This document shows, piece after piece, positions 8,939 to 16,718 of a stretch of DNA of 64,000 nucleotides; the first letter of the stretch is position 1; each line of letters begins with the position of its first letter. The DNA comes from Bacillota bacterium. Lineage in GTDB: Bacteria > Bacillota > Clostridia > Christensenellales > UMGS416. The notes under the pieces are model-generated. The model made no database searches, was not told the DNA's origin, and worked only from the letters and a program-made list of their open reading frames with translations. Both the position numbers and the translations under genes were made by a program. The DNA lies in the NCBI GenBank assembly GCA_023410875.1, contig JAEYPH010000056.1:62001-126000 (forward strand), written 5' to 3'.

Positions 8939-10315
8939 CTAAATCTTCTTCCCCTCGATCATCTGGCAATCCAGCCAGCCGGTTTTGGCAAAGGGGTCCT
9001 CCCGGCGGAGCAGCTCCGCGTACAGGGTCTTGCGCAGATGGGCCAGGGTTTCAGCCAGTTCCGGGTCGGCAATGCGGTTGCGCTGCTGTCCGGGGTCATC
9101 GGCCACGCAGTAGAGCTCGTCGATGTCGGTCATGTTCCAGACATACAGCCACTCCCGCGTTCGGATGGACCGTTGGGAGTACAGCCCGAACTGCTGCCCG
9201 CTGGAGGCGGACACCGCAAAGCTTCTGTCCTGCTGCGCCTCCCCGCGCAGCAGGGGCGCCAGTGACCGGCCATGGCCCACTGAAACGGGGATGCCGCACA
9301 GCTCCCCGATGGTCGCGCCCAGGTCCAGGCAGTTGCTCACGAACTCTCCTGCGCGATGGCCTGCCCGGGCCCCTTGGGGATAGCGGATCATAAGCGGCGT
9401 CCACGTCACATCATCGTACAGCACATAGTGCTTGTCCAGCATGCCGTGCCCGCCGCACAGGTCACCGTGGTCGGTCGTGTAGATCACCAGCGTGTCCTGA
9501 GCGACCCCGAGGCTGTCCAGCCGGTCCAACATCACGCCCACGGCGTCGTCCACCTGGCTCACCATGCCATAATACATCGCCAGCGTGTGCTTCCACTGCT
9601 GCCACCCCCTGCCCTCCAGCCCCCAGTTGCGCAGCTGCTGCCGCTGGATGTAGGGCTTGCCCTCCAGGGGATCGCCAAAGCTGTCCCAGGGTTCCAGCGT
9701 GTCAGGGTCATAAAGGCTGGCGAAGGGCTCCGACGGATGGCAGGGCAGATGGGGGTCGGTGAAATCCACCCGTACGAACCACGGCTCATCCTGGGCCGTG
9801 TGCCGCTGCATCAGAGCGCAGGCCTGCGCCGCCGCCCAATGGGTCTTGCTGTCGGCCAGCGCGATGGTGCTGGGCTCCCCGAACCAACCGTTGCAATACA
9901 CAAGCTCTGGGTATCTCTCAGCAATGAGCGCGTTCCACCCGCTGTAGCCGATGTGTTCGCCAAAGCCGAAGTCCGCCGGCGTATGCTCGGTGGAGGAATT
10001 CCACTTGCCCACCAGCGCGCAGCGGTAGCCCGCATTGGCCAGCGCCGCCGTGTGAAAGCCGCTGTCGGGCTTCACGGTGGGCGTGGGGATGAAGTCGTTG
10101 TTCCACAGGGCGCCGTAGCTTTCCGGGGCGCGGCCGCTGAGCAGCGCCTGGCGGGCCGGCGCGCACACCGGGCAGGGCGTGAAGGCATGCTCGAAGAACA
10201 CGCCCTCCCGCGCCAGCCGGTCGATGTTGGGCGTCCGGATGCCGAACCGGCCCGCGCAGCCCAGTGCGTCGCGGCGGTGCTGGTCGGCGATGATCAGCAG
10301 GACATTGGGCTTCAC
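8939..10315 (-). CDS. Cysteine-type sulfatase (family S1)
   Basis: The protein has the alkaline-phosphatase/sulfatase fold. It opens with LLIIADQHRRDALGC (metal ligands D and Q) and carries the FGly precursor motif CAPAR inside TPCPVCAPARQALLSGR. A second metal and substrate block follows at YTTDHGDLCGGHG with DKHYVLYDD. The start is the GTG at 10315, just downstream of the Gfo stop, with GAGGG seven bases upstream; the longer open frame runs into the previous gene. No signal peptide is visible, so it likely acts in the cytoplasm after import. It needs a formylglycine-generating maturase, which is not in the window. Confidence 0.9.
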   Translation of the reverse strand: MKPNVLLIIADQHRRDALGCAGRFGIRTPNIDRLAREGVFFEHAFTPCPVCAPARQALLSGRAPESYGALWNNDFIPTPTVKPDSGFHTAALANAGYRCALVGKWNSSTEHTPADFGFGEHIGYSGWNALIAERYPELVYCNGWFGEPSTIALADSKTHWAAAQACALMQRHTAQDEPWFVRVDFTDPHLPCHPSEPFASLYDPDTLEPWDSFGDPLEGKPYIQRQQLRNWGLEGRGWQQWKHTLAMYYGMVSQVDDAVGVMLDRLDSLGVAQDTLVIYTTDHGDLCGGHGMLDKHYVLYDDVTWTPLMIRYPQGARAGHRAGEFVSNCLDLGATIGELCGIPVSVGHGRSLAPLLRGEAQQDRSFAVSASSGQQFGLYSQRSIRTREWLYVWNMTDIDELYCVADDPGQQRNRIADPELAETLAHLRKTLYAELLRREDPFAKTGWLDCQMIEGKKI

Positions 10316-10325
10316 GCAGGTTCCC

Positions 10326-11429
10326 TCAGATCGTTTTGTAGATGTCGCCGTGCAGGTTGGGCAGCGGCTCGGGCCGCACCACCGTGCCGCCCTCCTCGAA
10401 GGACTTGATGGCGGCGAAGGTGTATTCCAGCGTGGCCAGGGCGTCTCTGCCCGAGGCGCGCAGCAATTCACGGGGCACCTTGTTGGTCACATCCTCCAGG
10501 TAGGCGTGGATGCGGGCCGGGAAGGTCGCGTTGAAATCGGTGATGCCGGTGTTGAGCGTCTCGTTGGGCTCGGGCGAGGCCATGGAGCTCTTGGGCTGCT
10601 CGGCATCCCAGAAGGAGAGCTTCTCCACGCAGTTTTCGATCACGAAGGTGCCCTTGGTGCCTGCCATCTCGAAGCTCCACCAGCCGCCCAGACCGAACAT
10701 CGCGTCGCCGCGCTGGCTCAGCAGATACCCGGTGCTGCCGTTCTCAAAGCGCACATGCACGCTGTTGATGGAATACATCAGGTCGTCGGCGGTCTTGCGC
10801 ACGCCGGGCTTGTTGAGGTAGGCCTGCACGTGGGTGATGTCGCCGCCGAAGTGGCGCATCACCGAGAACGGATGGGCCAGGAAGGCCTTGAGGTGCGAAT
10901 AGGGGCGCTGCCAGCGGGCCGACCCGGGGCCGCCATAGCCGGACTGGCCGCCGTTGAAGCCCATCTTGTGCACGATGTACACCGGCTCGCCGATCTTGCC
11001 CTGGCCGATTAGCTCATCGGCCCGCGCGGCGGGCTGGGTGAAGAAATGGTTGAGGTTGCAGCCCAGGTAGACGCCCTTTTCGGCGGCGAACCGCACCATC
11101 TCTCTGGCTTCGCGCACATCGTTGCTGATGGGCTTCTCCACCAGCACGTTTTTGCCCGCGGCGATGGCCTCCATGGCGGGGATGTAGTGCCAGCTGCCGT
11201 TCTCATAGCCGGAGGTCGTGATGTCCACGATGTCCAGGTCCGGTTCGGCTTGCAGCATTTCTTTCAAGGAATAGTAGGCCTTCACACCATACTTCGCCGC
11301 GGCTGCATCCGCAATCTCACGCTTGACGTCGCATACCGCGACCAGCTGTGCCAGTTCGTCGTTCATGTACACATTGGCGTGGGTGTTGCCGATGCCTCCC
11401 ATGCCTACCAATCCGATTTTGAGCGCCAT
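10326..11429 (-). CDS. Gfo/Idh/MocA-family NAD(P)-dependent oxidoreductase
   Basis: A Rossmann nucleotide-binding motif GMGGIGNTHANVY lies at residues 9-21 and the catalytic-loop EKP at 98-100. The C-terminal alpha/beta domain carries the usual H-x-x-D-like region (YSHLKAFLAHPFSVM). I chose the ATG at 11429, with GGAGGG seven bases upstream, over an in-frame TTG at 11444 that overlaps the ribosome site. It is a paralogue of the gene at 12351-13361, sharing the same GxIGNTHAxVY start. These enzymes oxidise or reduce sugars, often at C3. It lies 10 bp before the sulfatase in the operon. Confidence 0.88.
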   Translation of the reverse strand: MALKIGLVGMGGIGNTHANVYMNDELAQLVAVCDVKREIADAAAAKYGVKAYYSLKEMLQAEPDLDIVDITTSGYENGSWHYIPAMEAIAAGKNVLVEKPISNDVREAREMVRFAAEKGVYLGCNLNHFFTQPAARADELIGQGKIGEPVYIVHKMGFNGGQSGYGGPGSARWQRPYSHLKAFLAHPFSVMRHFGGDITHVQAYLNKPGVRKTADDLMYSINSVHVRFENGSTGYLLSQRGDAMFGLGGWWSFEMAGTKGTFVIENCVEKLSFWDAEQPKSSMASPEPNETLNTGITDFNATFPARIHAYLEDVTNKVPRELLRASGRDALATLEYTFAAIKSFEEGGTVVRPEPLPNLHGDIYKTI

Positions 11430-11444
11430 GTGTTTTCCCTCCAA

Positions 11445-12296
11445 TTATTTGTTTTGCCGAAACCCTGTGGGTGAAATGCCGGTGACCTGCTTGAACTGCC
11501 TGGAAAACAGCGAGATGTCCGAGAATCCCAGCACAGACGCCACATCCGTGACCGAGTTGGACTCCACGCGCAGCAGCTCCGCCGCCTTGGCCATGCGGAA
11601 GTTCCTGGCATATTCCGCGGGCGAGGTGCCCAACAGGTTCTTGAACTGCTTGGTCATGTACCCCAACGATAGCCCGGCTGCCCGCGCCACATCCTCCAGC
11701 ACGATGTCTTGGCGATGGTTGTCCTCGATGAAGGCCACCGCCTCACGGATGTGGCTGAAGTTGGCGTTGGCGCCCTCGCTGAACAGGGCGCTGTTGCTGC
11801 ACAGCCGCGCGTAGGTGACCAGCAGACCGTAGAGCAGCGACTTGATCTTCAGCTCCCAGCCCGCCGGGCGGTTGAGCCGTTCCCACATCATCTTTTCCAG
11901 CGTCAGCATCATTTCCTGCATCTCGGCCAGGCCTGCGTGCACCCTTTGGAAGCCTGTACGCCCGGTCAGCAGCCATTTGAGCTCCTGCATGGCGCCAATC
12001 TCCCGTTGAATTTCGCCGAAGGCCTCCGAGGTGAACAGGCAATTGTAGAGCGCCGTGTTGTTGGTGCTGATATAGCTGTGCACCTCGCCGGGCAGTATGA
12101 TGAACACGTCGCCGGTGGTCAGTATCTGCGTGCTGTCCTGATGGCTGTGCAGCGACACACCGCGCTCGATGAACACGAATTCGTAGAACTCGTGGCTGTG
12201 CAGGCCAACCTTGCCGTGGTGCTTGGTGTTGACGACATACACCGGCGGCAAGCCGGGCTCAAAGTATTCACTGCAGGAAATGCGGTCGCTGGTCAC
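11445..12296 (-). CDS. AraC-family transcriptional regulator with cupin sensor
   Basis: Residues 1-130 form a cupin-like sensor (LHSHEFYEFVFIERG, then FIILPGEVHSY), the fold that binds sugars in AraC-type regulators. Two helix-turn-helix motifs end the protein, with IVLEDVARAAGLSLGYMTKQF near residue 200 and SVTDVASVLGFSDISLFSRQF near 250. The start is a GTG at 12296 with AAGGAG upstream. It sits inside the operon between two Gfo genes and is therefore likely autoregulated; it probably activates the promoter before 16449. Confidence 0.92.
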   Translation of the reverse strand: MTSDRISCSEYFEPGLPPVYVVNTKHHGKVGLHSHEFYEFVFIERGVSLHSHQDSTQILTTGDVFIILPGEVHSYISTNNTALYNCLFTSEAFGEIQREIGAMQELKWLLTGRTGFQRVHAGLAEMQEMMLTLEKMMWERLNRPAGWELKIKSLLYGLLVTYARLCSNSALFSEGANANFSHIREAVAFIEDNHRQDIVLEDVARAAGLSLGYMTKQFKNLLGTSPAEYARNFRMAKAAELLRVESNSVTDVASVLGFSDISLFSRQFKQVTGISPTGFRQNK

Positions 12297-12350
12297 GACT
12301 TCTCCTTTCGCCCGCGGCGCCTGCGCGTTGGTGATGCCAGCATGTCTGCT

Positions 12351-13361
12351 CTATTCGATGATCTCCGCGACCTTGACCGGCTGGCCGCCGCGCTTGATGG
12401 ATTCAATGGCCGCATGGATGACCCGGCTGGCCTCCAGGCCGGCCTGGCCGCTGCCGTCGATGTTGCAGGGCTCCACGCCCGAGCGCACCTCCCGCGCGAA
12501 CGACGCGATGCGGTCGGCGAAGGTGTCATAGAACTGGCCGTAGCCGCCGAACACCGGGTTGGTATATTGCTGCTTGATCCAGCTGTCGGCCGGATAGAGC
12601 GTGGCCTCCCGCCACATGTCCTCCACGACCATGCGCCCGGCCACCCCGGCGATGTCACAGCGCTCCATCGGGTGGCCGCGCTTGATATCGTAGGAGCTCG
12701 TGATGTGCCCCACCGCGCCGTTGCGGAACCGGAGGTTCATGCTCTGGGTGGAATAGATGAACCTCCCGCTGGCCTTCATGGCGAAGCATTGCACCTCGTC
12801 CACATCGCCGCCGAAATAGCGCACGATGTCCACGCTGTGGGGGTTCAAGGCCTTCAGGTGGTAAAACTCTGTCTCGAACTGCTCAAAGCGCCCGATCCAC
12901 AGGTTCATGTTGATGAAAAGCAGCTCCCCGATCCTGCCCTCGTCCTGCCACTGCTTGGCGGCGCGGGCCGCGGGGGTGAAGCGATGGTTGAGGTCCACGG
13001 CGAAACGGCGGTTCAGCCGTCTCGCCGTATCTACCATTTCCTGGGCTTTTCGCAAGTCGTTGCAGATGGGCTTCTCGCAAAGCACATCCGCTCCGGTTTG
13101 CAGCGCCTGCATGGTCGGCTCATAGTGGTCGCTGGAATACTCATACCCGCCGGTGGCCACGCTGACAAGGTCGGGCTGGACTTCGTCCAGCATCCTCTGG
13201 GCGCTTTCGTAATACGGCACGCCGTACTTCAATCCCCCCGCCTTGGCGCGTTCCAATTGCCTGTCGCACACGGCGGCCAGTTCCACCTCGGGCAGGGATT
13301 TGTAGACCGAGGCATGGGTGTTGCCGATGGGGCCCATGCCGATGACGCATACCTTTAACAT
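12351..13361 (-). CDS. Gfo/Idh/MocA-family oxidoreductase
   Basis: The N-terminus VCVIGMGPIGNTHASVY is the Rossmann motif and EKP lies near residues 96-98. FAVDLNHRFTPAARAA and the HLKALNPHSVDIVRYFGG block belong to the C-terminal catalytic domain. Two in-frame ATGs exist: the one at 13370 is only two bases from GGAGG, so I use 13361 (11-base spacing). It is close in layout to the oxidoreductase two genes downstream, which suggests that the two act on related sugars or form a heteromer. Exact substrate unknown. Confidence 0.87.
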   Translation of the reverse strand: MLKVCVIGMGPIGNTHASVYKSLPEVELAAVCDRQLERAKAGGLKYGVPYYESAQRMLDEVQPDLVSVATGGYEYSSDHYEPTMQALQTGADVLCEKPICNDLRKAQEMVDTARRLNRRFAVDLNHRFTPAARAAKQWQDEGRIGELLFINMNLWIGRFEQFETEFYHLKALNPHSVDIVRYFGGDVDEVQCFAMKASGRFIYSTQSMNLRFRNGAVGHITSSYDIKRGHPMERCDIAGVAGRMVVEDMWREATLYPADSWIKQQYTNPVFGGYGQFYDTFADRIASFAREVRSGVEPCNIDGSGQAGLEASRVIHAAIESIKRGGQPVKVAEIIE

Positions 13362-13403
13362 CTTGTCCATTTCCTCCGGGAACGGGCAAATCCCCTACGC
13401 CCC

Positions 13404-14789
13404 TTACTTCTTGAGCCCCTGTGCCTGCAGCCGCCTTGCCGTCTCGGGGTCGCCGATGTGCATGGTGTTGTACGCCTGGTCAGAGGAAGTGAACGGCCCG
13501 CAGCCCATGCCGTGCCAGTTGAGGTTGGTGTACATGGGGTTGGTGCGGCCGGTGGAGGCTTCGCGCGCGGCGATGTGCGCCAGCATCTTGGCGTTCAGGG
13601 CTTCCACGATTTCCGGATGCGAGGCCGCCACGTTGTTGAGCTCACCGGGGTCGTCGATGAGGTTGTAAAGCTCCACTTTCGGCTTATAGTGGAAGTCCGG
13701 CTCCAGCGCCGTGAAGTACTTCCACTCTGGCGTGCGCCAGCCGTGCTTGCGCTGCCAGGTGCATTCGGTGATGTAGAACTCCCGCTCCTCGGGGATGGGT
13801 TCGCCGCGCACCAGCTTCATCAGGTTGCGCCCGTCGAAGGGTTCGCCGCAGTCGATTCCCATGACGTCCAGCAGCGTGGGCACCAGGTCCTTGTGCTGGC
13901 ACACCTCGGCGATGCGCTGTCCATTTGTCTTGCCCTTGAAGCGGATCGCGAAGGGCACGGTCAGCGTGCACTCATACAGGCCGTGATGGTCATACCAGCA
14001 ATCATGGTCGTGCAGCGTCTCTCCGTGGTCGGACGTGAACACCACGACGGTCTCCTCGGTGATGCCCAGGTCGTCCAGCTTCTGCAGCAGAATCTGCACA
14101 CAGGCGTCCATATAGGCGATCTCCGCGTCATACTGGGCGATGATGTAATCCTTATCGGTGCATCCCGGAGGGAACCACGAATAGAAGTAGTCACAGAACG
14201 GCTTGAAGGCATAGACAGGGTCCAGCGAGTGGTTCTCAGGGTCAAATGCGTCGCCCTGATAGAACATGCTGGCGAAGGGCTCCGGCGCCAGATAGGGCGA
14301 ATGGGGGTCCATGTGGCGCAGGAACAGGAAGAAGGGCTTCTCCCCCGCCGCCAAACGCTCCAGTTCCGGGATCGTGACGGCGTTGAGCTTCTCCGCCTTG
14401 GGGGAGCGGCCATTCTCCCAGCTGCCCCAGCCCTCGAAATCCAGATAGGTGTCAAACCCCTGGGCGGCTGCGTTGCCGGTGAAGCCGACACACGTGGTGT
14501 CATAGCCCTGCTCGCGCAGAATCTCCGCCAGCGTCTTCACGCCCGAGGCGATGCCGCCCTGGTGCCGGAGCGCCACGACATTGGTGCCGAAGCAGTCGCG
14601 GCCGGTGAGCATGGAGGAATAACCCGGGGTCGTGGGGATGCTGGGGCTGAAAAAGCGGTCAAATACGATACCGCCGTCGGCCAGGTACTTGTCCATGTGG
14701 GGCGTGGTCAGCCGGTGGTACCCGTAGAGGCTCATGTGGTCGCTGCGCAGGCTTTCCAGGCCGAAGAACAGCAGGTTCGGTTTTTTCAT
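13404..14789 (-). CDS. Sulfatase-superfamily protein with threonine in place of the catalytic cysteine
   Basis: The fold blocks are clear: ESLRSDHMSLYGY near residue 13, SDHGETLHDHD near 260 and HKDLVPTLLDVMGID after it. The nucleophile region reads SIPTTPGYSSMLTGR: where sulfatases have C-x-P-x-R this has T-x-P-x-Y, so no formylglycine can form and the arginine is missing. Threonine nucleophiles occur in phospho-transferring relatives of the superfamily (LtaS, NPP). I recall similar proteins in Paenibacillus and Clostridia annotated simply as sulfatase. The start at 14789 has AAGGAG seven bases upstream; ATG 14795 is too close to it. Confidence 0.82.
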   Translation of the reverse strand: MKKPNLLFFGLESLRSDHMSLYGYHRLTTPHMDKYLADGGIVFDRFFSPSIPTTPGYSSMLTGRDCFGTNVVALRHQGGIASGVKTLAEILREQGYDTTCVGFTGNAAAQGFDTYLDFEGWGSWENGRSPKAEKLNAVTIPELERLAAGEKPFFLFLRHMDPHSPYLAPEPFASMFYQGDAFDPENHSLDPVYAFKPFCDYFYSWFPPGCTDKDYIIAQYDAEIAYMDACVQILLQKLDDLGITEETVVVFTSDHGETLHDHDCWYDHHGLYECTLTVPFAIRFKGKTNGQRIAEVCQHKDLVPTLLDVMGIDCGEPFDGRNLMKLVRGEPIPEEREFYITECTWQRKHGWRTPEWKYFTALEPDFHYKPKVELYNLIDDPGELNNVAASHPEIVEALNAKMLAHIAAREASTGRTNPMYTNLNWHGMGCGPFTSSDQAYNTMHIGDPETARRLQAQGLKK

Positions 14790-14809
14790 GGCCATACTCC
14801 TTGTGATAT

Positions 14810-15607
14810 TTATCTGGCGCCGAGTTTTTTCAGGCAGGCATTCATATAGCCGTAGCTTTCGGAGGCGATGGCGGTGGCGCGAACCAAGTCCTGGTCCGGG
14901 CCGATCACTTCCAGGCACACCGGGCCGTCATAGCCGCCGCTCACCATGGCGGCGAAGTAGCCGTAAAGATCGATATCGCCCCTGCCGCAGGCCTGCAGGG
15001 CGGGCTCGCCCGGCGCGGGGCCGCGGCCGCGGCAATCGCGGATGTGCACGTGGCGGGTGCGGCTGAGCACCGCGGGCAGCGCGTCCTCGGGGTTCTCCCC
15101 GGCGCGGAAGATGTGGCTGGGGTCCATATCGATGCCAAAACCGCTGGATGAGATCTGCGCCATCGCTGCCAGCGTGGTCGGGGTGTTATAGATGGCAGCG
15201 CCCACATGGGCCTTGCAGCACAGCGTCACGCCAAAGCTCTCGGCCAGTTCGGACAGCTTGATCAGCGTGACGATGCTCTCCTTGAGCGTGGCTTCATCGC
15301 CGGATTTGCCGCCGGGACCCACGTTGATGACCGGGATGCCGATCTCCGCCGCTGCCTCGAAGGCCCACTTGAGCCGCTCTTCGTCCAGCGAGGCCACCTC
15401 GGTGGACAGCATCTTAAGGCCGGTCTCCTCCAGCGCGTCCAGGATGCCTTGCTTCTGCGCCTTGTACGCCAGGGGGTCCAGATGCTCGCACATGCCCTTG
15501 ATCGCGGAAATCTCCAGCCCGTCATAACCGGCCAGCTTGATGGCCCGTGCCGCCTCTGCAAAGGAATACGCCTTGAAAAGTACGGTATTGACGCCCAGTG
15601 AAATCAT
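14810..15607 (-). CDS. TIM-barrel sugar phosphate isomerase/epimerase-like protein
   Basis: A 265-residue xylose-isomerase-like TIM barrel. It has GYDGLEISAIKG near residue 27, the metal-site strand EVASLDEERLKW near 90, CCKAHVG near 150, DMDPSHI near 175 and HVHIRDCRG near 205, ending in CLEVIG. These E/D/H residues form the usual divalent-metal centre. AGGAGG lies seven bases before the ATG. The gene is 11 bp from a second member of the same superfamily. Activity may be isomerisation, epimerisation, or, with Gfo partners, elimination from a keto-sugar. Confidence 0.85.
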   Translation of the reverse strand: MISLGVNTVLFKAYSFAEAARAIKLAGYDGLEISAIKGMCEHLDPLAYKAQKQGILDALEETGLKMLSTEVASLDEERLKWAFEAAAEIGIPVINVGPGGKSGDEATLKESIVTLIKLSELAESFGVTLCCKAHVGAAIYNTPTTLAAMAQISSSGFGIDMDPSHIFRAGENPEDALPAVLSRTRHVHIRDCRGRGPAPGEPALQACGRGDIDLYGYFAAMVSGGYDGPVCLEVIGPDQDLVRATAIASESYGYMNACLKKLGAR

Positions 15608-15618
15608 GATCAGTCCTC

Positions 15619-16449
15619 CTATATCCGTTGTGATTGCCTGTCATATTCGCGCACCCGCCGCAGGATCTCGGCACAGTTGGTGGCATTGGGGTATTCGATG
15701 ATGAAGGGCGTGCCCTCATTGCGCTCATGGTACAGGCGCAGGAAGAGCGGCCAGTCGATCTCGCCGTCGCCGATGTTGCGGCCATAGGTGTCGTTGATCT
15801 TGCGATCCTTGCCGTGGAAATAGGCCACATGGGGGCTCAGGTAATCGAACATGTCCTGTTCAGACGAATTGGCGATGAGGTTGGCAGGGTCCAGCAGCAC
15901 CTTGAGCCTGGAGGAGCCCACCTGCCGGATGGTGTCGGCCATGCGCTTGGCGCTGGGCACGACATCGATCACACAGGGTTCCAGCGCGACGTTTACGCCA
16001 TAGCGGTCCGCCATCTGGCACAGCCTGGACAGCGAATCCAGCAGCAGAGAATACCGCGTTTCATAGACATCCGCCCGCACGCCCCTGCTATGTGGGTCAA
16101 AGCCGCATTCGCTGGAGACCACGGGGATGCCGCAGAACTGTGCGTATTGCATGTGCCGTTCAAAATAAGCCAGGTTGGAAAGCCGCTTGTCCGCGTCCGG
16201 TTCAATCAGGTTGGTGAACACGCCCAGCGCGGCCACCTCGATGCCCTGGGCACGGTAGGTGTCGGCGATTTCCAGCATGCGGGCGTCGGTCAGCGCGGAG
16301 ATGTCCGAGGCGCCGTTGTACACCCAGTATTTGCTGTCGGTCTGCACCAGGCAGATTTCGGTGGATTCAAAGCCGGTCTCGGCCATGAAGGCCGCAGCGC
16401 GGGCGTTGTCCATCTCGGGGAAGCTCCTTGTTACGATGCCTACCTTCAT
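15619..16449 (-). CDS. TIM-barrel sugar phosphate isomerase/epimerase-like protein; first gene of the long operon
   Basis: A 276-residue xylose-isomerase-like barrel with TGFESTEICLVQ near residue 26, SSECGFDPH near 113, ALEPCVIDVV near 155, LLDPANLI near 188 and YFHGKDRKIN near 215. It is divergent from its neighbour at 14810-15607. It is the promoter-proximal gene of the minus-strand locus; a TTGTAT/TATAGT promoter lies 57-85 bp upstream. Only a weak ribosome site (GGAAG/GTGGGA) is visible before the ATG. Confidence 0.84.
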   Translation of the reverse strand: MKVGIVTRSFPEMDNARAAAFMAETGFESTEICLVQTDSKYWVYNGASDISALTDARMLEIADTYRAQGIEVAALGVFTNLIEPDADKRLSNLAYFERHMQYAQFCGIPVVSSECGFDPHSRGVRADVYETRYSLLLDSLSRLCQMADRYGVNVALEPCVIDVVPSAKRMADTIRQVGSSRLKVLLDPANLIANSSEQDMFDYLSPHVAYFHGKDRKINDTYGRNIGDGEIDWPLFLRLYHERNEGTPFIIEYPNATNCAEILRRVREYDRQSQRI

Positions 16450-16505
16450 GGTCCCACTTCCGTTCCAACGATTTGCCGATCCCCATGGATTTCGGCTACG
16501 GTATG

Positions 16506-16534
16506 ACTATAGGTTCCGCGACACAACAATACAA
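16506..16534 (-). promoter_or_regulatory. Predicted sigma-A promoter of the 16449-to-2674 operon
   Basis: On the minus strand, TTGTAT (16534-16529) and TATAGT (16511-16506) are separated by exactly 17 bp. The predicted start of transcription is about 50 bp before the first gene. Everything from 16449 down to 2674 is on this strand with short gaps and I found no strong terminator in between. Confidence 0.55.
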
Positions 16535-16597
16535 TCACGGAAATGAGATTTGTCATATATGCGAACATAAAACGCAAAGTGAAAGATATGAAATGCA

Positions 16598-16619
16598 AAC
16601 ATCGATCTGCAGATATGTT
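16598..16619. promoter_or_regulatory. Dyad-symmetric candidate operator
   Basis: AACAT and ATGTT flank the perfect palindrome ATCTGCAGAT in the 269-bp gap between two operons, about 64 bp upstream of the predicted -35 box at 16529-16534. The position suits an activator such as the AraC protein encoded in the operon. The symmetry is imperfect (a two-base bulge) and could be chance. The rest of this gap holds no gene I can support. Confidence 0.25.
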
Positions 16620-16718
16620 CCCATGGACAATGGTGTGTTCAGCGGCATTCGCTGACACAGGGTCCGTGAATGAACATCCGTTTGCTCATGATACGAGGTA
16701 TGAAAGGTGAGGTGAGGT

